A stretch of 58,763 bases of DNA from Paracoccaceae bacterium. Its GTDB lineage: Bacteria; Pseudomonadota; Alphaproteobacteria; Rhodobacterales; Rhodobacteraceae. This document shows positions 24,852-34,431 of the stretch, piece after piece (position 1 is the first letter of the stretch; each line of letters opens with the position of its first letter). Position numbers and translations under genes: made by a program. The stretch lies in the NCBI GenBank assembly GCA_028284605.1, contig JANQRL010000036.1, positions 1-58,763 of the forward strand, read 5' to 3'. A model generated the notes under the pieces. It was not told where the DNA came from. It was given only the letters and a program-made list of their open reading frames with translations, and did not search any database.

Positions 24852-26111
24852 ATGGCAGATGACGACAAGACGACGGCGAAGGGGTCGTCGCTCCCGGTGA
24901 TACTCGGGGTAACGGCAGCGGGCGTGGCGGCTGTGATCGCCGTGGCCGTCGGGGTCTCCGACAATGCCAATGAGGCACCCGAGGAAGAGGTAACGGTGAT
25001 CGAAGAGGCGGCGGACGCGGCCGACGTAGAGGAGGCCGCGGTTGTCGGTGATGCCCCTGAGGATGAGGCGGCAGTAGAGGCCCCGGCTGAGGACTCTGCC
25101 GCGACCGACGAGATGACCGAGGAGGGTGCGACCGAAGACGACGTCGCTGCGGAAGAGGCCGTCGAAGACGCGCCCGCCGAAGAGAGCGCCGCCGAGACTG
25201 CGACGGACGAGATGCCTGCCGAGGAGACGATTGAGGAGTCGGGCGCCGAGGACATGGCGGCGGAGGATGCCGCTTCCGGTGACGCGACGGAGGAGCCGAC
25301 GGCCGAAGACGCGCCGGCCGAGGATGTGGCGGCCGAAGACGCGCCGACGGAAGACGCGCCAGCCGAGGATGTGGTGGCCGAAGACGCACCGACGGAAGAC
25401 GCGCCGACCGAAGATGTGGCGGCCGAGAACGTCGCGGCGGAGGAAGCAGCGACGGATGAGGCGCCCGTGGATGAGGCGGCTCCGGCGGAGGAGAGTGCCG
25501 TAGACATCTCCACGGAGGAGTCGGCAACGGACGATGTCGCGACGGAAGATGCCGGGAGCGACGAAGCGCCGGCCGAGGAGATCGTGGAAAGCGCCGCTTC
25601 CGAAGAGGCTCCAGCGGAAGACATGGTGGCGGAGGAGGCGTCGGCTGAGGACGCTGCGGCGGAAGAGATGTCAGAGGAGGCCCCCGCCGAGGAAGCCGAA
25701 CCCGCGACCGAGGATGCAGCGCCGGCACAGGAGGCGGTCGAGGAGAACCCGGCCGTGGAAGAGACACCGGAAGATCCCGCCACCGGCGACGACGCCCCTG
25801 AGGCAGAGGCCGCGCAAGACGCAGCCATCGGAGAAGATGCATCTGCGGAGCAGGCCGTGGAGGAAACGGCCGCCGAGGAGGCCGCTGCCGGCGGTGCCGG
25901 GGAGGCGACTCCGGAGGACGGCACGACGGCGTTGGTCGACGCGGAAATGGAAACGCTCATGGATGAGGTCCGCCGCACTGCCGAGGCCGCACTGGCCGCG
26001 TCCGAGGCTGCGCAAGCCGCCGACGCCGCCGCCGAAACCGCCGCAGCCGACGCGCAGGCCGCCCTCGAAGCCCTGCGCGACGCCATCGACGAACGGGTCA
26101 GCGGCGAATAG
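24852..26111 (+). CDS. Highly acidic, low-complexity repeat protein with N-terminal membrane helix
   Basis: The 419-residue product starts with a short charged stretch and one membrane helix (about 13-35). The remainder is almost only Glu, Asp, Ala, Pro, Thr and Val. Between about residues 150 and 200 the repeats are regular, of the type E-D-A-P-T-E-D-A-P-A-E-D-V. The last 60 residues change to an Ala-rich coiled coil with Arg (from E-T-L-M-D-E-V-R-R). ATG 24852 has GGGAG upstream. It is probably an extended, strongly negative periplasmic or cytoplasmic rod held to the inner membrane. No family recognised. Confidence 0.8.
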   Translation: MADDDKTTAKGSSLPVILGVTAAGVAAVIAVAVGVSDNANEAPEEEVTVIEEAADAADVEEAAVVGDAPEDEAAVEAPAEDSAATDEMTEEGATEDDVAAEEAVEDAPAEESAAETATDEMPAEETIEESGAEDMAAEDAASGDATEEPTAEDAPAEDVAAEDAPTEDAPAEDVVAEDAPTEDAPTEDVAAENVAAEEAATDEAPVDEAAPAEESAVDISTEESATDDVATEDAGSDEAPAEEIVESAASEEAPAEDMVAEEASAEDAAAEEMSEEAPAEEAEPATEDAAPAQEAVEENPAVEETPEDPATGDDAPEAEAAQDAAIGEDASAEQAVEETAAEEAAAGGAGEATPEDGTTALVDAEMETLMDEVRRTAEAALAASEAAQAADAAAETAAADAQAALEALRDAIDERVSGE

Positions 26112-26163
26112 GCGGAGTTCGGCCCCGCTTGCACCTCGCCGACGGGCGCGCCAGTGTCGGCCC

Positions 26164-26871
26164 ATGGGTGTCTTCGACTTCGTGGACCGGCTGGCGGCCT
26201 ATGGCCATATGGAGGCGCCGTCGCGCCGGTTGAACCTGCGCTATCGCTATATCGTCGAGCCCTTCGCCGAGGCGATTGCCGGCGCCCGGGTGCTCGACCT
26301 CGCGGCCCATGACGGGCGCTGGTCCTATGCCCTGGCCCATGCCGGCGCGGCGGAGGTCATCGGGGTCGAGGGCCGGCAATCGCTCATCGACCGGTTTGCC
26401 GAGTTCCCGGAGAGCGAGGCCAAGGCCAGGGTGACGCTGCTCTGCGACGACATCTTCACCGATCTCGAGGCGCGGGTCGCGGCCGGGGAACGCTTCGGCG
26501 TCGTCGCGGTCTTCGGCATCTTCTACCACATCACCGAGCATTACCGTTTGCTGACGCTGATCCGGGCACTTGATCCGGCGCTGATCATCGTCGACAGCGA
26601 ATTCGTCGATGTCGGCAACCCGCTGATCCAGCTTGCCATCGAGAAGACGGAGACCGATCTGAACTCGATCCAGCGGTTCCCGGGCCAGGACAAGACGGTG
26701 ATCGGCATCCCGTCCCGGGGGGCGATGGAAAAGATGGCCCAGACGCTCGGCTACGACTGCGCCTGGCAGGACTGGGAGACGCTGCCGCCGGAAGAGCGCG
26801 GCAAGGTCCGCGACTATTTCCGCACCTCCCGCAAGCGGCGGATGACGGCGGCGCTGACGCCCTCCGCCTGA
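26164..26871 (+). CDS. Class I SAM-dependent methyltransferase
   Basis: Protein of 235 residues with a Rossmann-like methyltransferase core. Motif I reads V-L-D-L-A-A-H-D-G-R-W-S near residue 43, followed by G-V-E-G-R for motif II. D-D-I-F and V-V-A-V-F-G-I-F-Y-H correspond to motifs III-IV. An unusual D-L-A-A-H-D replaces the common D-x-G-x-G-x-G. The target is unknown; F-Y-H-I-T-E-H-Y resembles small-molecule or sugar methyltransferases. The ATG start at 26164 lacks a strong ribosome-binding site. Confidence 0.85.
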   Translation: MGVFDFVDRLAAYGHMEAPSRRLNLRYRYIVEPFAEAIAGARVLDLAAHDGRWSYALAHAGAAEVIGVEGRQSLIDRFAEFPESEAKARVTLLCDDIFTDLEARVAAGERFGVVAVFGIFYHITEHYRLLTLIRALDPALIIVDSEFVDVGNPLIQLAIEKTETDLNSIQRFPGQDKTVIGIPSRGAMEKMAQTLGYDCAWQDWETLPPEERGKVRDYFRTSRKRRMTAALTPSA

Positions 26872-26954
26872 GCCGCCGATCCGGCCTTTCCATTCCGCCG
26901 CCGCCCCGCTAGCGTCCCGCGCACCCGCCGGTTCCGAGAAGAGTTGTCCCCGCT

Positions 26955-27881
26955 GTGGCCCCGATCGTCTCTGTCCAATCCCTGACCAAGCGTTACGACA
27001 GCGGCTTCGAGGCGCTGACGGACGTGTCGCTCGACATTCGCGAAGGCGAGATCCTCGCCCTGCTCGGCCCGAACGGCGCCGGCAAGACCACGCTGATCTC
27101 CACCATCTGCGGCATCACCAATCCGACCTCCGGCCGGATCGAGGTCGGTGGCCATGACACGATCGAAGAATTCCGCGCGGCCCGCAGCCTGATCGGGCTG
27201 GTGCCCCAGGAGATCAATCTCGAACCCTTCGAGAAGGTGATCAATTCGGTGCGCTTCTCCCGCGGGCTCTTCGGGCAGGCGCCCAATGATGCCTATCTCG
27301 ACGAGGTGCTGGCGCGGCTCTCGCTGACCGACAAGCGGGATCAGAAGATCGTGACGCTGTCGGGCGGCATGAAGCGCCGGGTGCTGATCGCCAAGGCGCT
27401 GTCGCATGAGCCGCGGGTGCTGTTCCTCGACGAGCCCACCGCCGGCGTCGATGTCGAGCTGCGCCGGGACATGTGGGACACGGTGGCGGAGCTGAAGGCG
27501 AGCGGCGTCACCATCATCCTGACGACGCACTACATCGAAGAGGCCGAGGCCATCGCCGACCGGATCGCTGTGATCAACAAGGGCCGCATCCTGCTGGTGC
27601 AGGACAAGGAGGCGCTGATGGCCGAGATGGGCCGCAAGGAGTTGCGGATCGAGCTGACCGAGCCGGTCGCGGAGGTCCCGGCGGCGCTCGCGGAATACGA
27701 TCTGGAACGATCCGAGGATGGCACCGCGCTGACCTATTGCTACGACACCCATGCCGAGAGCACCGGGATCACCCGGCTCCTGACCGATCTGCGCGGCGCC
27801 GGGCTGCATCTGCGCGACCTGCAAACCCGGCAGTCGAGCCTGGAGGAGATCTTCGTGGGTCTCGTGACGGAGCCGGCATGA
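26955..27881 (+). CDS. ABC transporter ATP-binding protein (YadG-like)
   Basis: ATPase of 308 residues starting at GTG. Walker [10 protein letters not shown], signature L-S-G-G-M-K-R-R, Walker [13 protein letters not shown] and the H-loop T-T-H-Y all present. The C-terminal extension (about 225-308) is of the ABC-2/DrrA type. The next gene overlaps by 4 bases and encodes the permease, so this is an exporter of the YadG/YadH class with unknown substrate. Confidence 0.93.
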   Translation: MAPIVSVQSLTKRYDSGFEALTDVSLDIREGEILALLGPNGAGKTTLISTICGITNPTSGRIEVGGHDTIEEFRAARSLIGLVPQEINLEPFEKVINSVRFSRGLFGQAPNDAYLDEVLARLSLTDKRDQKIVTLSGGMKRRVLIAKALSHEPRVLFLDEPTAGVDVELRRDMWDTVAELKASGVTIILTTHYIEEAEAIADRIAVINKGRILLVQDKEALMAEMGRKELRIELTEPVAEVPAALAEYDLERSEDGTALTYCYDTHAESTGITRLLTDLRGAGLHLRDLQTRQSSLEEIFVGLVTEPA

Positions 27882-28639
27882 ATTTCCAGGCGGTCCGGTC
27901 CATCTACATCTTTGAAATGGCGCGGTTCTTCCGCACGCTCTTGCAAAGCTTCATCTCGCCGGTGATCTCCACCTCACTCTACTTCGTGGTCTTCGGCGCG
28001 GCCATCGGCAGCCGGATTCAGGAGGTCGAGGGCGTGGGCTACGGCGCCTTCATCGTGCCCGGGCTGATCATGCTGAGCGTGATGACGCAGTCGACCTCGA
28101 ACGCCAGTTTCGGCATCTACTTCCCGAAATTCATCGGCACGATCTACGAACACCTTTCGGCCCCGGTGAACTTCCTTGAGATCACATTGGGCTATGTCGG
28201 GGCGGCGGTGACCAAATCGCTTTTCATCGGGCTGATCATCCTGGCCACCGCCGCGCTCTTCGTCGATCTGCAGATCCAGGCGCCCCTGGCGATGCTGGCT
28301 TTCCTCGTGCTGACTTGTATCAGCTTCTCACTCCTCGGCTTCATCATCGGCATCTGGGCGTCGAATTTCGAGCAGCTTCAGCTGATCCCGCTCCTCGTCA
28401 TCACCCCGCTCGTCTTCCTCGGCGGGTCGTTCTACTCGATCTCCATGCTGCCGCCGCTCTGGCAGACGATCACCCTCTTCAACCCGGTGGTCTATCTGAT
28501 CTCCGGGTTCCGCTGGTCGTTCTTCGGGCTAGCGGATGTGCCGATCGGGATCAGCCTCCTGGCCATTGCCGGGTTCACGGCGCTGTGCCTCGGCGTGATC
28601 TGGTGGATTTTCCGGACCGGCTGGCGGCTGCGCACATGA
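27878..28639 (+). CDS. ABC-2 type transporter permease (YadH-like)
   Basis: Integral membrane protein of 253 residues with six predicted helices. The ABC-2 family segments are visible: [11 protein letters not shown] near the N-terminus and the late [11 protein letters not shown] with [12 protein letters not shown]. It would form the channel dimer for the ATPase encoded just upstream (ATGA overlap). Substrate unknown; lipids, drugs or polysaccharides are typical for the class. Confidence 0.92.
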   Translation: MNFQAVRSIYIFEMARFFRTLLQSFISPVISTSLYFVVFGAAIGSRIQEVEGVGYGAFIVPGLIMLSVMTQSTSNASFGIYFPKFIGTIYEHLSAPVNFLEITLGYVGAAVTKSLFIGLIILATAALFVDLQIQAPLAMLAFLVLTCISFSLLGFIIGIWASNFEQLQLIPLLVITPLVFLGGSFYSISMLPPLWQTITLFNPVVYLISGFRWSFFGLADVPIGISLLAIAGFTALCLGVIWWIFRTGWRLRT

Positions 28640-28700
28640 GGCCGGTCGAGTGCCGGGCGCGGCCTTGTTTGACGGGGCCGCGCCGCCTACATGGGCCCCC

Positions 28701-29492
28701 ATGAAGCGCTTCATTCCATTCCTGAAATCCGACCCCACGGTGTCGGTGGTCCGATTGCAGGGGGCCATCGGCGTGGGGGCAAGGGGCCTCACCGATGCCG
28801 GCCTCGCGCCGGCCATCGAGAAGGCGTTCCGGGGCAAGCCGGTGGCGGTCGCGCTCCAGGTCCATTCGCCGGGCGGCTCGCCGGTGCAATCTTCGCTCAT
28901 CGGCGCCCGCCTCCGGCGGCTGTCGGAGGAGAAGGAGGTGCCGGTCATCGCCTTTGTCGAGGATGTGGCGGCCTCCGGCGGCTACTGGCTCGCCGCGGCG
29001 GCGGACGAGATTTTCGTCGACCGGTCCTCGCTCGTGGGCTCCATCGGGGTGATCTCCGCGAGCTTCGGTGCCCAGGACCTGATCGAGCGCTACGGGGTCG
29101 AGCGCCGGCTGCACACGGCGGGTAAGTCGAAGAGCCTGCTCGACCCGTTCGAGGCCGAGAAACCCGAAGATGTGAAGCGCCTCCGGGTCATCCTCGACGG
29201 CATCCACGAGGTCTTCATCGACCATGTGAAGGCACGCCGCGCCGAGAAACTGGCGGACAACCCCGATCTCTTTGCCGGCGAGGTCTGGATCGGGGAGGCC
29301 GCGGTGGATCAGGGGCTCGCCGACGGGATCGGCCATCTGGTGCCGGTGATGAAGGAGCGGTTCGGCGACAAGGTGAAGTTCCGCAAATACGGGCCGCGGC
29401 GCTCGCTCTTCGCCCGGCTGGGCGCCACGATGATGAGCGATGCCATTGCCGGGATCGAGGAGCGCGCGGCCTATGCGCGTTTCGGCCTCTGA
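28701..29492 (+). CDS. sppA: S49 family signal peptide peptidase, SppA type
   Basis: Short (263-residue) S49 peptidase. The Ser nucleophile is S92 in V-A-A-S-G-G-Y-W, and the general-base Lys is K144 in G-K-S-K-S, 52 residues later as in Bacillus SppA. H-S-P-G-G-S and V-G-S-I-G-V-I are family hallmarks. No clear N-terminal membrane helix is seen, unlike the classical enzyme, so membrane attachment may be peripheral. I chose ATG 28701; an upstream reading lacks conservation. The following small gene starts next to its stop. Confidence 0.9.
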   Translation: MKRFIPFLKSDPTVSVVRLQGAIGVGARGLTDAGLAPAIEKAFRGKPVAVALQVHSPGGSPVQSSLIGARLRRLSEEKEVPVIAFVEDVAASGGYWLAAAADEIFVDRSSLVGSIGVISASFGAQDLIERYGVERRLHTAGKSKSLLDPFEAEKPEDVKRLRVILDGIHEVFIDHVKARRAEKLADNPDLFAGEVWIGEAAVDQGLADGIGHLVPVMKERFGDKVKFRKYGPRRSLFARLGATMMSDAIAGIEERAAYARFGL

Positions 29493-29493
29493 C

Positions 29494-29685
29494 GTGATCG
29501 TCAAGATCGTCACCCTGTTTCTGGTCTTCATGGCCGTACTGGCCCTGTTCGGCCGGCTCAGGATGCCGAAACTGCCCGGCCGGGAGCGGCTGGCGGCCTC
29601 GAAATGCCCGGAATGCGGGCGGTTCCGCATCGGCAAGGGGCCCTGCACCTGCGGGCGCGGGTCTGGCCGGGGGCCGGGGGCGTGA
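29494..29685 (+). CDS. Small membrane protein with zinc-ribbon-like cysteines
   Basis: The product has 63 residues with this start. One hydrophobic helix (V-K-I-V-T-L-F-L-V-F-M-A-V-L-A-L) is followed by a basic stretch and a C-P-E-C-G...C-T-C-G pattern able to bind zinc. GTG 29494 lies right after the sppA stop; ATG 29473, inside sppA, is an alternative. Homologues are found in Rhodobacterales next to sppA by my recollection. The stop overlaps the antiporter GTG start by 4 bases. Function unknown. Confidence 0.75.
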   Translation: MIVKIVTLFLVFMAVLALFGRLRMPKLPGRERLAASKCPECGRFRIGKGPCTCGRGSGRGPGA

Positions 29686-30650
29686 TCCTGGACTGGCTCT
29701 TCGTCGGCGTCGGGCTCACGGTGCTGCTGCTCGCCGGGGATGCGCTGGTGAAGGGGGCGGTGAACCTGTCGCTCCGCGTCGGGGTGCCGGCGCTGATCGT
29801 GTCGCTGACCATCGTCGCCTTCGGCACCTCGGCGCCGGAACTGCTGATTTCCGTCAAGGCAATCCTCGATGGCGTGCCGGGGATCGCGCTCGGCAATGTC
29901 GTGGGCTCGAACACGGCCAATGTGCTGATGGTGCTGGGGGTGCCGGCGCTGTTGGCGACGCTCCATACGAGCGAGTGCGATACCCGCGCGAGTTTTCTGC
30001 AGATGATCGCGGCAACGTTTCTCTTCATCGGGCTCTGCTTCTTCGGGGTGATTGGGTTCTGGAGCGGGCTGATCCTGCTGACCGCGCTCGCCGCGATGCT
30101 GCTTTGTGCGGCACGGGCGGCGCAGCGGCACCGCCGGGCGCTGAGCGCCGCCGCGACCGATCCGGCGCCGGAGATCGAGGATGTGGAGGGTGCCGATCCC
30201 GACATGCCCTGGCGCAAGATTCTGGTCTTTCTGGCGCTCGGCATTATCGGCCTGCCGCTCGGGGCGGACCTGCTGGTGGACGGCGCGGTCAATATCGCCC
30301 GCGCCTTCGGCGTGACCGAGACGGTGATCGGGCTGACGCTGGTGGCCATCGGGACCTCGCTGCCGGAACTCGCCACCACCGTCATGGCCGCTCTGCGCCG
30401 GCAGGCCGATGTGGCGCTCGGGAACGTCATCGGGTCGAACATGTTCAACCTGCTCGCGATCATCGGGGTGGCGAGCCTTGTCGGGCCGATCCCGGTCGAT
30501 CCGCAATTCCTGACCCGGGACCTCTGGATCATGCTGGCGGCGTCGCTGGTGCTGATCCCCTTCGTCTTCTTCCGGCAGGATATCGGACGGGGCTGGGGCG
30601 TGGCGCTGACCGCGTCCTATGCGGTCTATCTGGTCTTCGTGCTGACATGA
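29682..30650 (+). CDS. Calcium/sodium antiporter family (CaCA, YrbG-like)
   Basis: Membrane protein of 322 residues. Two inverted alpha-repeats carry the ion-binding signatures: A-F-G-T-S-A-P-E-L with G-N-V-V-G-S-N-T-A-N in the first half, and A-I-G-T-S-L-P-E-L with G-N-V-I-G-S-N-M-F-N in the second. About ten helices, with a charged cytoplasmic loop in the middle (D-P-A-P-E-I-E-D-V-E). Start is GTG 29682 in a GTGA overlap. It exchanges Ca2+ or another cation against Na+/H+. Confidence 0.93.
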   Translation: MILDWLFVGVGLTVLLLAGDALVKGAVNLSLRVGVPALIVSLTIVAFGTSAPELLISVKAILDGVPGIALGNVVGSNTANVLMVLGVPALLATLHTSECDTRASFLQMIAATFLFIGLCFFGVIGFWSGLILLTALAAMLLCAARAAQRHRRALSAAATDPAPEIEDVEGADPDMPWRKILVFLALGIIGLPLGADLLVDGAVNIARAFGVTETVIGLTLVAIGTSLPELATTVMAALRRQADVALGNVIGSNMFNLLAIIGVASLVGPIPVDPQFLTRDLWIMLAASLVLIPFVFFRQDIGRGWGVALTASYAVYLVFVLT

Positions 30651-31426
30651 GCCGGGCGCTGGTGACCGGCGCGGGTAAGCGGATCGGGCGGGCGCTGGCG
30701 CTCTATCTCGGCGAGCGCGGTTATGACGTGGCGGTGCATTATAACGGCTCCGCGGAGGCGGCGGAGGAGGTGGCCGCGACGATCCGGTCCATGGACCGAA
30801 CCGCCGCGGCGCTCGGCGCCGACCTTCTCGTCGAAGACGAGGTCACAGCACTCCTCCCCGCGGCAGCCGCGGCCCTGGGCGGGCCGATCACCTGCCTCGT
30901 CAACAACGCCTCGATCTTCGAATACGACACGGTGCGGAACGCCACGCGGGAAAGCTGGGACCGGCATATCGAAAGCAATCTGCGCGCCCCGGTGGTGCTG
31001 ACCCAGGCGCTCGCCGCACAGGTGCCCGACCCGGTGCCGGACGAGGCCGGAGAGCCCGTGGCGCAAGGATTGGTCGTCAACATGATCGACCAGAAGGTGC
31101 GCAAGCTCACGCCTGAACATATGAGCTACACGATTGCGAAGATGGGGCTCTGGGCCTTCACCCGCACCGCGGCGCAGGCGCTCGGGCCCCGGGTCCGGGT
31201 CAATGCGATCGGCCCCGGTCCGACGCTTCAGGGCGCGCGGCAATCGGCGGAGAACTTCGCCGGGCAGCGCGCCGCGACGATCCTCGGGCGCGGCTCGAAC
31301 CCGGCCGATCTCTGCGCGGCGCTGGGCTATCTGATCGGGGCGCCGGCGGTCACCGGGCAGCTTCTCTGCGTCGATGGCGGCCAGCATCTGATCTGGCAGA
31401 CGCCGGATGAGATGGGTGTCAGCTGA
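30647..31426 (+). CDS. SDR family oxidoreductase, pteridine-reductase-like
   Basis: Protein of 259 residues with the cofactor motif T-G-A-G-K-R-I-G, matching the T-G-x-x-x-R-x-G pattern that separates pteridine reductase/FolM-type SDRs from classical ones. N-N-A-S near residue 86 and catalytic Y-T-I-A-K follow. It may reduce a dihydropterin for folate or pterin cofactors; pterin is also the core of molybdopterin, whose genes lie nearby, but that link is only inference. It is coupled to the antiporter by ATGA overlap. Confidence 0.85.
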   Translation: MSRALVTGAGKRIGRALALYLGERGYDVAVHYNGSAEAAEEVAATIRSMDRTAAALGADLLVEDEVTALLPAAAAALGGPITCLVNNASIFEYDTVRNATRESWDRHIESNLRAPVVLTQALAAQVPDPVPDEAGEPVAQGLVVNMIDQKVRKLTPEHMSYTIAKMGLWAFTRTAAQALGPRVRVNAIGPGPTLQGARQSAENFAGQRAATILGRGSNPADLCAALGYLIGAPAVTGQLLCVDGGQHLIWQTPDEMGVS

Positions 31427-31429
31427 CAT

Positions 31430-31717
31430 TCCCGACCCGAAACTTATGCACCGGGCAAAAACAGCGTCACAGAGCGTTCACAAAACCGTAATAATTTCAG
31501 CTATTTGACCTGTGGGTGAAAAAATATCCAACAGAATCAAATTCTTGAAAGAATGCCCAAAAAACGGGCAAATCGAAGAAACTGGCCGGAAACAAAGGAA
31601 AATCCGGGTCGGCCCCACCTCGTCCTCAGAGTTCTCCACAGAAATCGGGGATGTCTTAGCTCTTGAGGCCCGCGATCCGGCATTGCAGCCGGCACCGAGA
31701 ATCACGGACAAGACCCC
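31430..31717. other. A+T-rich intergenic region upstream of uvrC
   Basis: In strong contrast to the surrounding DNA, about 31430-31600 is visibly A/T-rich. It contains small hairpins (attctt/aagaat at 31541-31554, then gccc/gggc). Three stretches resemble DnaA boxes with one or two mismatches: ttatgcacc (31444), tgtgggtga (31511, inverted) and ttctccaca (31632). No ORF with coding character is present. It surely holds the uvrC promoter; whether it does more is open. Confidence 0.6.
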
Positions 31718-33583
31718 ATGCCCGATGACAGCCCCGCAACGGTGACCGGCACGGCCGCAATCCAGAGCTATCTCAGGACGCTGGACACCTCGCCCGGCGT
31801 CTACCGGATGCTCGATGCCCAGGCGCGGGTGCTCTATGTCGGCAAGGCGCGCAATCTGAAGGCGCGGGTGACGAGCTACGCGCGGCCGACCGGCCATTCG
31901 CCGCGGATCGCCCGGATGATCGACGAGACCGCGTCGATGATGTTCCTCACGACCCGGACCGAGACCGAGGCGCTGCTCTTGGAGCAGAACCTCATCAAGC
32001 AGTTGAAGCCGCGCTACAATGTGCTCTTGCGCGACGACAAGAGTTTCCCGAATATCCTGGTCTCCGCCGAGCACGCCTTTCCGCAGATCAAGAAGCATCG
32101 CGGCGCGAAGAAGGAGAAGGGGAGCTATTACGGCCCCTTTGCCAGCGCCGGCGCGGTGAACCGGACGCTGAACCAGCTTCAGAAGGTGTTTCTGCTGCGC
32201 AATTGCTCGGACGCGACCTTTGAGAGCCGGACCCGGCCCTGTCTGCTCTACCAGATCAAACGGTGCTCGGCGCCGTGTGTCGGCTATATCGATGAAGAAG
32301 GCTATGGCGCCCTCGTGGCGGATGCGGAGCGGTTCCTGTCGGGGAAGACCACGGCGGTGCAGGAGCAGCTCGCCGCTGAGATGCAGGCGGCGAGCGAGGC
32401 GATGGAATTCGAGCGCGCCGCGGCCCTGCGCGACCGCATCCGCGCCCTGACCCAGGTGCAGAGCGCGCAAGGTATCAATCCGCGAACCACGGCGGAGGCC
32501 GATGTGCTGGCGCTCCATCTCGACGGCGGGCAGGCCTGCGTGCAGGTCTTCTTCATCCGGTCGAACCAGAACTGGGGCAACCACGATTACTACCCGCGTC
32601 TGGGGGGCGAGGAGGACGCGGCGCAGATCATGCAGGCCTTTGTCGGCCAGTTCTACGCGACGCGGGAGCCGCCGCGGCTGTTGCTCCTGTCCCACGGGCT
32701 CGACAATCCGGAGCTGATGGCCGAGGCGCTGAGCGAGAGCGCGGGCCGTAAGGTGGAGATCGCGGTGCCGCAGCGGGGGGAGAAGGCGGACCTCGTGGCC
32801 TCGGCGCTGCGCAATGCGCGAGAGAGCCTGGCGCGGAAGATGGCGGAGAGCCAGGCGCAGACGAAGCTCCTGAAGGGGTTGGCGGAGGCGTTCGACCTCT
32901 CCGCGCCGCCGGGGCGGATCGAGGTCTATGACAATTCCCATATCCAGGGCGCCCATGCCGTGGGCGCGATGATCGTGGCGGGGCCGGAGGGGTTCGAGAA
33001 GGGGCAGTACCGGAAGTTCAACATCAAGGGCGAGGAGCTGACCCCGGGCGACGATTTCGGGATGATGAAGGAGGTGCTGACCCGGCGGTTCAAGCGGCTC
33101 CTGAAGGAGGACCCGGACCGGGAGAGCGGGACCTGGCCGGACCTTCTCTTGATCGACGGGGGCGCGGGGCAGGTCAGCGCGGTGCATGAGATCATGGCGG
33201 AACTGGGGGTCGAGGACATCGCGATGATCGGGGTGGCCAAGGGGATCGACCGGGATGCCGGCAAGGAGGAGTTCCACCGCACCGGCCAGCGGCCCATGGC
33301 CCTGCGCCACAACGATCCGGTGCTTTATTTCGTCCAGCGCCTGCGGGATGAGGCGCACCGCTTCGCCATCGGCACCCACCGGGCGAAACGGGCCAAGGCG
33401 GTGGGGGCGACGCCGCTCGACGACGTGCCGGGGGTGGGGGCGACGCGGAAGCGGGCGCTGCTGGCGCATTTCGGCTCGGCCAAGGCGGTGAGCCGGGCGG
33501 GGCTGGCGGATCTCAAGGCGGTGGACGGGATCAGCGAGGGCCTCGCCGACACGATCTACGGCTATTTCCACGAACAGGGCTGA
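31718..33583 (+). CDS. uvrC: Excinuclease ABC subunit C
   Basis: UvrC of 621 residues, which makes both incisions in nucleotide excision repair with UvrAB. The N-terminal GIY-YIG domain reads G-V-Y-R-M-L-D then [10 protein letters not shown]. The Cys-rich region [13 protein letters not shown], the UvrB-binding segment near 200-240, the RNase H-like C-terminal nuclease ([18 protein letters not shown]) and terminal helix-hairpin-helix units (V-P-G-V-G) are all intact. No clear alphaproteobacterial LexA box was found in its A/T-rich leader. Confidence 0.97.
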   Translation: MPDDSPATVTGTAAIQSYLRTLDTSPGVYRMLDAQARVLYVGKARNLKARVTSYARPTGHSPRIARMIDETASMMFLTTRTETEALLLEQNLIKQLKPRYNVLLRDDKSFPNILVSAEHAFPQIKKHRGAKKEKGSYYGPFASAGAVNRTLNQLQKVFLLRNCSDATFESRTRPCLLYQIKRCSAPCVGYIDEEGYGALVADAERFLSGKTTAVQEQLAAEMQAASEAMEFERAAALRDRIRALTQVQSAQGINPRTTAEADVLALHLDGGQACVQVFFIRSNQNWGNHDYYPRLGGEEDAAQIMQAFVGQFYATREPPRLLLLSHGLDNPELMAEALSESAGRKVEIAVPQRGEKADLVASALRNARESLARKMAESQAQTKLLKGLAEAFDLSAPPGRIEVYDNSHIQGAHAVGAMIVAGPEGFEKGQYRKFNIKGEELTPGDDFGMMKEVLTRRFKRLLKEDPDRESGTWPDLLLIDGGAGQVSAVHEIMAELGVEDIAMIGVAKGIDRDAGKEEFHRTGQRPMALRHNDPVLYFVQRLRDEAHRFAIGTHRAKRAKAVGATPLDDVPGVGATRKRALLAHFGSAKAVSRAGLADLKAVDGISEGLADTIYGYFHEQG

Positions 33584-33592
33584 TTCAAAGGA

Positions 33593-33733
33593 GTGCTGCG
33601 CACGCCGGCCCTCTCGGCGCCGCCCTGCGGCGACACCTCGGGATGGGCGCCCCTGTCGGCCCCACCGCCCCCGCCCGAGGCGACGGAAGTCCCGCGCGCG
33701 ACCGTGACATATCCGGAGGCGGCGCAGGAGTAG
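33593..33733 (+). CDS. Possible small Pro/Ala-rich ORF
   Basis: A GTG-initiated reading frame of 46 codons follows uvrC by 9 bases, with AAAGGAG just before it. The predicted peptide is Pro-, Ala- and Thr-rich with one Cys (P-P-C-G-D-T-S-G-W). It could be a real small product or the remnant of a lipoprotein gene whose signal peptide is lost. No support beyond the ribosome-binding site and an open frame; nothing else is recognised in 33584-33765. Confidence 0.25.
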   Translation: MLRTPALSAPPCGDTSGWAPLSAPPPPPEATEVPRATVTYPEAAQE

Positions 33734-33765
33734 CGCCTGCGAAACCAGCCCGCTAGGAATAGGTC

Positions 33766-34431
33766 ATGACGTGGAACCTGCCCAATATCCTCACCGTTCT
33801 GCGGCTCGTCGCGGCGCCTGGCGTGGCGATCATGTTCCTCTATTTCACCCGGCCCTGGGCGGACTGGTTCGCGCTCATCCTCTTCGTCATCGCCGCGTCC
33901 ACGGACTGGATCGACGGCCGCATCGCCCGGGCCTGGGGGCAGGAGAGCAAGCTCGGCGCCATGCTCGACCCGATTGCCGACAAGGCGATGGTGGTGATCG
34001 CGCTCCTGGTGATCTGCGGGTTCTCCGGGATGGACCCCTGGATCCTGCTGCCTGCGACGCTGATCATGTTCCGCGAGACCTTTGTCTCGGGCCTGCGGGA
34101 ATATCTCGGCGACACCGCCGGCACGCTCAAGGTGACGCCGCTCGCGAAGTGGAAGACCGCGGCGCAGATGACGGCCATCGCGGTGCTGTTTTCGACCGGC
34201 GCCTTCGAGACCTATTTCAACATCTCCATCGAGGGGATGGATGATGAGACGGTCGGGGCCATCCTTGCAGGCGAGCTACCCGACGAGGGGGGCATTATCT
34301 GGAAGCTCAACGGCGCCTATTTTAGCTGGTGGATCGGGATCATGCTGCTTTGGGCGGCGATGGTCCTGACGCTGGTCACCGGGGCGGAGTATTTCCGCAA
34401 GGCCCTGCCATTCCTGAAGGAGACGTCATGA
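33766..34431 (+). CDS. pgsA: CDP-diacylglycerol-glycerol-3-phosphate 3-phosphatidyltransferase
   Basis: PgsA of 221 residues, an inner-membrane enzyme making phosphatidylglycerol phosphate, precursor of phosphatidylglycerol and cardiolipin. The CDP-alcohol phosphatidyltransferase signature D-x2-D-G-x2-A-R-x8-G-x3-D-x3-D is complete, with metal-binding D47, D50, D68 and D72. About five helices. A stretch near 150-175 (I-E-G-M-D-D-E-T-V-G) is a loop typical of alphaproteobacterial forms. Coupled to moaD by ATGA overlap. Confidence 0.95.
   Translation: MTWNLPNILTVLRLVAAPGVAIMFLYFTRPWADWFALILFVIAASTDWIDGRIARAWGQESKLGAMLDPIADKAMVVIALLVICGFSGMDPWILLPATLIMFRETFVSGLREYLGDTAGTLKVTPLAKWKTAAQMTAIAVLFSTGAFETYFNISIEGMDDETVGAILAGELPDEGGIIWKLNGAYFSWWIGIMLLWAAMVLTLVTGAEYFRKALPFLKETS

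Noticed and set aside
24698-26134. A Ser/Ala-rich minus-strand frame opposite the acidic protein gene
   Set aside because: It reflects the reverse complement of Glu/Asp/Ala codons. The plus frame has a ribosome-binding site and a membrane helix, so it is preferred, though neither has a recognised family.
28575-30506. A 643-codon minus-strand frame opposite sppA and the antiporter
   Set aside because: Both plus-strand genes have intact motifs; the antisense product is low-complexity His/Arg/Asp-rich.
31444-31660. LexA (SOS) box before uvrC
   Set aside because: I looked for the alphaproteobacterial GTTC-N7-GTTC pattern; gttc occurs at 31476 and 31631 but without a second half at the right distance.
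31478-33571. A 697-codon minus-strand frame antisense to uvrC
   Set aside because: uvrC is complete with all domains on the plus strand; the antisense frame has the usual His/Arg/Leu-rich shadow composition.
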